Part shown: in pieces, positions 5,247 through 6,178 of the stretch
Layout: the number at the start of each line of letters is the position of its first letter
Numbering within the stretch: position 1 is the first letter of the stretch
Source of the DNA: an uncultured Lentisphaeria bacterium
GTDB taxonomy: Bacteria > Verrucomicrobiota > Lentisphaeria > Victivallales > Victivallaceae
Direction: 5' to 3'
Length of the DNA stretch: 6,178 nt
Assembly (NCBI GenBank): GCA_937888615.1
Contig: CALABZ010000273.1
Location: 1-6,178, forward strand
The notes under the pieces: generated by a model
What the model saw: the letters and a program-made list of their open reading frames with translations, nothing else
Database searches by the model: none
What the model was told of the DNA's origin: nothing
Program-made: the position numbers and the translations under genes

Positions 5247-6178
5247 ATGCAGATCAAAAAATCCCTGGCCGGGGTCCTAGCGGCAATCAGCTTGACGACA
5301 ATGGCGCAGGAACTGAAAATCGGCTGGGCCTCGCGGGACGTCACCCCCAAAGACGCCATTGCGATCCCCGGGCAATTCAACCAGAGAATCTCGAAAGGGG
5401 TCCGGGATCCGATCACACTGACCACCCTGGTTATCGACAACGGCAGCGACAGCGTGATCTTCCTGTCGGCAGACATCATCAACGTCCGTTCGTTTCTGCT
5501 GGATAAAGTCCGGGAGAAAGCCGCAAAGCTGAACCCGGAAATTCCGGTGCAGAAAATCCTGATGAACGCCACCCATACCCACACCGGACCCAATACCCGA
5601 GCCAGTGCGGAGTATCCGTCGCCGGAAACCTTCACCGACGATTCCGGTAAAACGGTCAAGGTTATGAGCGGTGACGATTATCTGGAATTCATTTCCGCCA
5701 AAGCCGCCGAAGCCATTGCCGAAGCCTGGAAAAAGCGCGCCCCCGGCGGCGTCGCCTGGGGTTACGGTTACGCCACGGTCGGACACAGCCGCCGGGTCGT
5801 CTATATGGACGATACCTCGAAACGTCCGGATTCACGCAAACAAATGCAAAACGGTCACGGCATCATGTACGGCAATACCAATGACGACAAATTCAGTCAT
5901 TACGAGGCCGGCGCCGACAGTTTCGTCAATCTGCTTTATACCTTCGACCCCGACGGCAAACTGACCGGGGCCATCGTCAATGTCCCGTGTCCCTCCCAGA
6001 ATTCCGAAACCGAATGGATGTTGAGTGCCGATTTCTGGCATGACGCCCGGGCCGATATCCGCAAAAAACACGGCGATATCTTCATCCTGCCCCAGTGCGC
6101 CGCCGCCGGCGATCTTGCCCCGCGCCTTCTGCACTACAAAGCAGCGCAGCAACGCCGTCTCCGCCTGAAATACGGCCC
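5247..6178 (+). CDS. Secreted neutral/alkaline ceramidase-like protein (partial, N-terminal 310 aa)
   Basis: This gene runs off the right edge. It starts with a short signal peptide (MQIKKSLAGVLAAISLTTMA, likely cut before Gln21), so the product is exported. The mature part opens with KIGWASRDVTPKD and continues to ILMNATHTHTGPNT (104-117). The ATHTHxGP motif, with His110 and His112, is the hallmark of the neutral/alkaline non-lysosomal ceramidase fold and contains one of its zinc ligands. Two later motifs depart from true ceramidases. The segment expected to hold the second zinc histidine reads VNVPCPSQ (244-251), with Cys248 where His is expected. The GDxSPN catalytic motif reads GDLAPR (288-293), with Ala in place of the nucleophilic Ser. 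It is therefore better called ceramidase-like; its hydrolytic activity and substrate are uncertain. It lies 59 nt after the restored aminotransferase stop, in the same direction and probably on the same transcript. The start is set by AGGAG at 5232-5236. Confidence 0.88.
   Translation, partial: MQIKKSLAGVLAAISLTTMAQELKIGWASRDVTPKDAIAIPGQFNQRISKGVRDPITLTTLVIDNGSDSVIFLSADIINVRSFLLDKVREKAAKLNPEIPVQKILMNATHTHTGPNTRASAEYPSPETFTDDSGKTVKVMSGDDYLEFISAKAAEAIAEAWKKRAPGGVAWGYGYATVGHSRRVVYMDDTSKRPDSRKQMQNGHGIMYGNTNDDKFSHYEAGADSFVNLLYTFDPDGKLTGAIVNVPCPSQNSETEWMLSADFWHDARADIRKKHGDIFILPQCAAAGDLAPRLLHYKAAQQRRLRLKYG

Noticed and set aside
5060..5506. 148-codon plus-strand frame bridging the aminotransferase and ceramidase-like genes
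   Set aside because: It is in neither the aminotransferase tail frame nor the ceramidase-like frame, and it has low-complexity Arg/Gly/Pro composition and no ribosome site.

Overview
The window is compact bacterial DNA of moderately high G+C, with strong Shine-Dalgarno sites and A+T-rich intergenic promoters. The gene content suggests a member of the PVC group, perhaps Lentisphaerota (Victivallis-like) or a planctomycete. The clues are a CdsZ/DUF164 coiled-coil zinc-ribbon protein, a cupin-AraC regulator, a DegT-family aminotransferase and a ceramidase-like secreted protein of the kind common in those phyla. This placement is inferred from family distribution and is not proven by the sequence.

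Two divergent blocks start from an A+T-rich intergenic region at about 2741-2867. The leftward block (minus strand) reads: CdsZ-like zinc-ribbon protein (2740-2033), a PhoR-type membrane histidine kinase (2003-231), and the N-terminal 70 residues of a YghZ/Gpr-type aldo/keto reductase (210-1, running off the window). The gaps are 29 and 20 nt, so this is probably one transcript. No response regulator is present in the window.

The rightward block (plus strand) starts with an AraC-family regulator (2868-3668). A near-consensus sigma-70 promoter follows (TTGACA-N17-AATAAT, 3744-3772). It drives a DegT/DnrJ/EryC1 PLP-dependent aminotransferase (3819-5075 as read) and then a secreted ceramidase-like protein (5247 to the window end, incomplete). 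The aminotransferase frame is broken near 5001-5014. A plausible 57-residue C-terminus continues in the next frame to a stop at 5187, so the intact gene would be about 455 aa. A perfect 13-bp hairpin with a GUGA (GNRA) loop lies between these two genes, touching the Shine-Dalgarno of the second.

The rightward genes look like an AraC-controlled accessory locus for handling an amino- or keto-sugar-like or amide-containing compound; the substrate cannot be named. The most notable points are the aminotransferase frameshift, the intergenic hairpin with a competing pairing, and the ceramidase-like protein, which lacks the family's expected catalytic serine and apparently one metal-binding histidine. 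No RNA genes, insertion sequences or CRISPR arrays were seen, and no clear-cut new defence or mobile system was found.
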